From Acuticoccus sp039189655 (GTDB lineage Bacteria; Pseudomonadota; Alphaproteobacteria; Rhizobiales; Amorphaceae), in NCBI GenBank assembly GCA_039189655.1, contig JBCCYN010000055.1:1-25400 (forward strand): 25,400 nt of DNA, written 5' to 3'. Below, one piece after another: positions 23,582 through 25,400 of this stretch. The notes beneath the pieces are model-generated. The model saw nothing but the letters and a program-made list of their open reading frames with translations. It was not told the origin of the DNA and did not search any database. How positions within the stretch are numbered: position 1 is the stretch's first letter; each line of letters opens with the position of its first letter. The position numbers were made by a program, and so were the translations under genes.

Positions 23582-24568
23582 ATGGACCAAGTGGTCTCCC
23601 GGACCCTTCCCACCTACGATGACGTGATTGCCGCCCACGAGCGCATCGCCCCCTACATTCACCGCACGCCGGTTCTCACCTCAGAGACCTTTGACGCGAT
23701 GACGGGCGCAAAGCTCTTCTTCAAGTGCGAGAATTTTCAGAAGGCCGGGGCGTTTAAGGCCCGCGGTGCCTGCAATGCCGTCTTTGGTCTGTCGCAGGAC
23801 GACGCGCAGAAGGGCGTTGCGACGCACTCCTCGGGCAACCATGGCCTTTCCCTGTCATACGCCGCCGGCCGTCGGGGCATTCCATGCACGGTGGTGATGC
23901 CGCGGACAGCGCCCGATGCGAAAAAGGCGGCTGTGCGCGGCTATGGCGGAACAGTGGTTGATTGCGAGCCGTCCACCTCTTCTCGTGAGGCAGTTTTTGA
24001 GCAAGTGCTTGAAAAGACAGGGGCAGACTTTGTCCACCCTTACAACGACCCCCGCGTCATTGCCGGCCAAGGGACCTGCTCGCGCGAACTGATGGAGCAA
24101 GTCGCCGAAATCGATGGCGGCGGGCTCGATGCGGTGATCGCCCCCATCGGTGGCGGCGGCATGGTTTCGGGAACGTGCCTCAACCTTTCCACCGCGGCGC
24201 CCGACGTCAAAATCTACGCCGCCGAGCCCGAGCAGGCGGATGACGCTTATCGCTCGTTCAAAGCCGGGCACATCATCGCCGATGACGCGCCGCAGACCAT
24301 CGCCGACGGCCTAAAAGTGCCGCTGAAGGAAAACACCTGGCACTTCGTCTCAAACTTCGTGACCGACATTTTTACCGCGTCCGAGCAAGAGATCATCGAT
24401 GCCATGTACATCACCTGGCAGCGCATGAAGATCGTCATGGAGCCGAGCTGCGCCGTGCCGCTCGCAACAATCTTCAAGAATAAAGAAGTCTTTGCCGGCA
24501 AGCGTGTCGGCGTCATCGTTACGGGTGGCAATGTCGATCTCGACAAGCTGCCCTGGATCAAGGGCTAG
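23582..24568 (+). CDS. bhcB: Beta-hydroxyaspartate dehydratase (BhcB)
   Basis: BhcB removes water from beta-hydroxyaspartate to give iminosuccinate, which BhcD then reduces to aspartate. It is a 328-residue fold-type II PLP enzyme of the threonine dehydratase/serine racemase family. The PLP lysine is Lys59 (GAFKARGA), the substrate-binding loop SSGNHG is at 83-88, and the phosphate-binding glycine loop GGGG is at 190-193. No C-terminal ACT-type domain is present, which fits the short catabolic form. The ATG at 23582 follows GAGG, which overlaps the bhcA stop. From sequence alone it could be annotated threonine dehydratase; the operon sets the call. Confidence 0.9.
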   Translation: MDQVVSRTLPTYDDVIAAHERIAPYIHRTPVLTSETFDAMTGAKLFFKCENFQKAGAFKARGACNAVFGLSQDDAQKGVATHSSGNHGLSLSYAAGRRGIPCTVVMPRTAPDAKKAAVRGYGGTVVDCEPSTSSREAVFEQVLEKTGADFVHPYNDPRVIAGQGTCSRELMEQVAEIDGGGLDAVIAPIGGGGMVSGTCLNLSTAAPDVKIYAAEPEQADDAYRSFKAGHIIADDAPQTIADGLKVPLKENTWHFVSNFVTDIFTASEQEIIDAMYITWQRMKIVMEPSCAVPLATIFKNKEVFAGKRVGVIVTGGNVDLDKLPWIKG

Positions 24569-24583
24569 ACGGGGAGAGCTGGG

Positions 24584-25400
24584 ATGAACGCACCCTTCAA
24601 CATGAGCGATGTGGACGTGGGCTACGACGTTCCGGCAGTGGTGGGAATGGACGAAAAAGACATTCAAACCCCCTGCCTGATCCTCGATCTTGATGCCCTT
24701 GAGCGCAACATCAAGAAGATGGGCGATTGGGCGAAGGCTCACAACATGCGCCACCGGGTGCACGGAAAGATGCACAAGTCGGTGGATGTGGCGAGGCTCC
24801 AAGAAGAGTTGGGCGGCGCCGTGGGGGTCTGCTGTCAAAAGGTTTCGGAGGCGGAAGTCTTCGCCCGCGGCGGCATTAAAGATGTGCTCGTCTCCAACCA
24901 GGTGCGCGACCCGCAGAAGATCGACCGTCTGGCGCGGATCCCGACACTGGGTGCGCGCGCCATCTGCTGCGTTGATGACATCGAAAACGTCGCCGACCTG
25001 TCAGCGGCCGCCGAGCGGCACGGAACCACCATCGAGTGCCTGGTGGAAATCGACTGCGGCGCGGGCCGCTGCGGCGTCACCACCACTGAGGATGTGGTGA
25101 AAATTGCCAAGGCCATCGACGCCGCGCCGGGCTTAAAATTTTCAGGGCTTCAGGCCTACCAGGGCGCCATGCAGCACCTCGACAGCTACGACGATCGCAA
25201 AGGGAAAATCGATATTGCGATCGCCATGGTCCGTGACGCCGTGGAAGGTCTGAAGGCGGTGGGGCTCGACTGCGATATCGTGGGCGGCGGCGGCACGGGC
25301 TCCTACTATTTTGAAGGCAATTCCGGCGTCTACAACGAGCTTCAGTGCGGCTCCTATGCCTTCATGGATGCCGACTATGGCCGCATCCTCGACAAGGACG
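24584..25400 (+). CDS. bhcC: Beta-hydroxyaspartate aldolase (BhcC), 3' end cut off by the window
   Basis: BhcC condenses glycine and glyoxylate to (2R,3S)-beta-hydroxyaspartate, the carbon-carbon bond-forming step of the cycle. The first 272 residues are visible and the frame is open to the window end. It is a fold-type III PLP enzyme of the D-threonine aldolase/alanine racemase N-terminal group, with the PLP lysine probably Lys62 in RVHGKMHKS. Further family segments are EIDCGAGRCGV (about 153-163) and a late glycine-rich GGGGTGSYYFE loop that binds the cofactor phosphate. GGGGAG precedes ATG 24584 by seven bases. The gap to bhcB is only 15 bases. bhcD (iminosuccinate reductase) would be expected just outside the window. 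Confidence 0.92.
   Translation, partial: MNAPFNMSDVDVGYDVPAVVGMDEKDIQTPCLILDLDALERNIKKMGDWAKAHNMRHRVHGKMHKSVDVARLQEELGGAVGVCCQKVSEAEVFARGGIKDVLVSNQVRDPQKIDRLARIPTLGARAICCVDDIENVADLSAAAERHGTTIECLVEIDCGAGRCGVTTTEDVVKIAKAIDAAPGLKFSGLQAYQGAMQHLDSYDDRKGKIDIAIAMVRDAVEGLKAVGLDCDIVGGGGTGSYYFEGNSGVYNELQCGSYAFMDADYGRILDKD

Noticed and set aside
17617..25400. Insertion sequence or transposon that could explain puhABC loss and bhc gain
   Set aside because: No transposase, integrase, tRNA gene, terminal inverted repeats or target duplication visible in the stretch.

Overview
The window is part of a photosynthesis gene cluster (PGC) from a GC-rich alphaproteobacterium, most likely an aerobic anoxygenic phototroph. 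It is joined directly to the operon of the beta-hydroxyaspartate cycle (BHAC), which assimilates glyoxylate. I base the taxonomic guess on the gene order bchG-bch2-bchP / ppsR-aerR / bchFNBHLM-lhaA / acsF-puhE-hemA, on ALA synthase (HemA), on the oxygen-dependent cyclase AcsF, and on the bhcR-bhcABC set. I cannot name the genus.

Layout. The window opens inside a spermidine-synthase-like gene (1-738). Next come bchG, a PucC-family transporter (bch2) and bchP (956-4347, + strand): the last steps of bacteriochlorophyll a synthesis, namely side-chain esterification and reduction. A 446-bp gap (4348-4793) holds only hairpins and a long palindromic element. The regulators ppsR and aerR/ppaA lie on the - strand (4794-7184), divergent from the bchFNBHLM-lhaA operon (7422-17616). 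That operon encodes magnesium chelatase H, the Mg-protoporphyrin methyltransferase, the dark-operative protochlorophyllide reductase (BchL, N, B), the 3-vinyl hydratase and the LH1 assembly factor LhaA. The 237-bp divergent spacer carries two PpsR-type sites. Each contains a consensus -35 hexamer of one of the two divergent promoters.

After lhaA the usual puhABC genes (reaction-centre H subunit and assembly factors) are missing. In their place is a 256-bp non-coding stretch with hairpins and an FNR-type site about 40 bp upstream of a plausible start point. It leads into a small conserved-type ORF, acsF, puhE and hemA (17873-21282). On the - strand follows an IclR regulator (bhcR), then an AT-rich divergent promoter region, and bhcA, bhcB and bhcC (cut off by the window end).

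How it works together. HemA makes 5-aminolevulinate from glycine and succinyl-CoA. BchH, M, AcsF, BchLNB, F, G and P perform the Mg branch, and LhaA, Bch2 and PuhE help deliver and assemble pigment-protein complexes. PpsR and AerR give oxygen- and light-responsive control. BhcA makes glycine from glyoxylate using aspartate; BhcC condenses glycine with a second glyoxylate; BhcB dehydrates the product to iminosuccinate. Placing the glycine-consuming hemA next to the glycine-producing bhcA suggests a possible link between C2 carbon use and pigment supply, which remains an inference.
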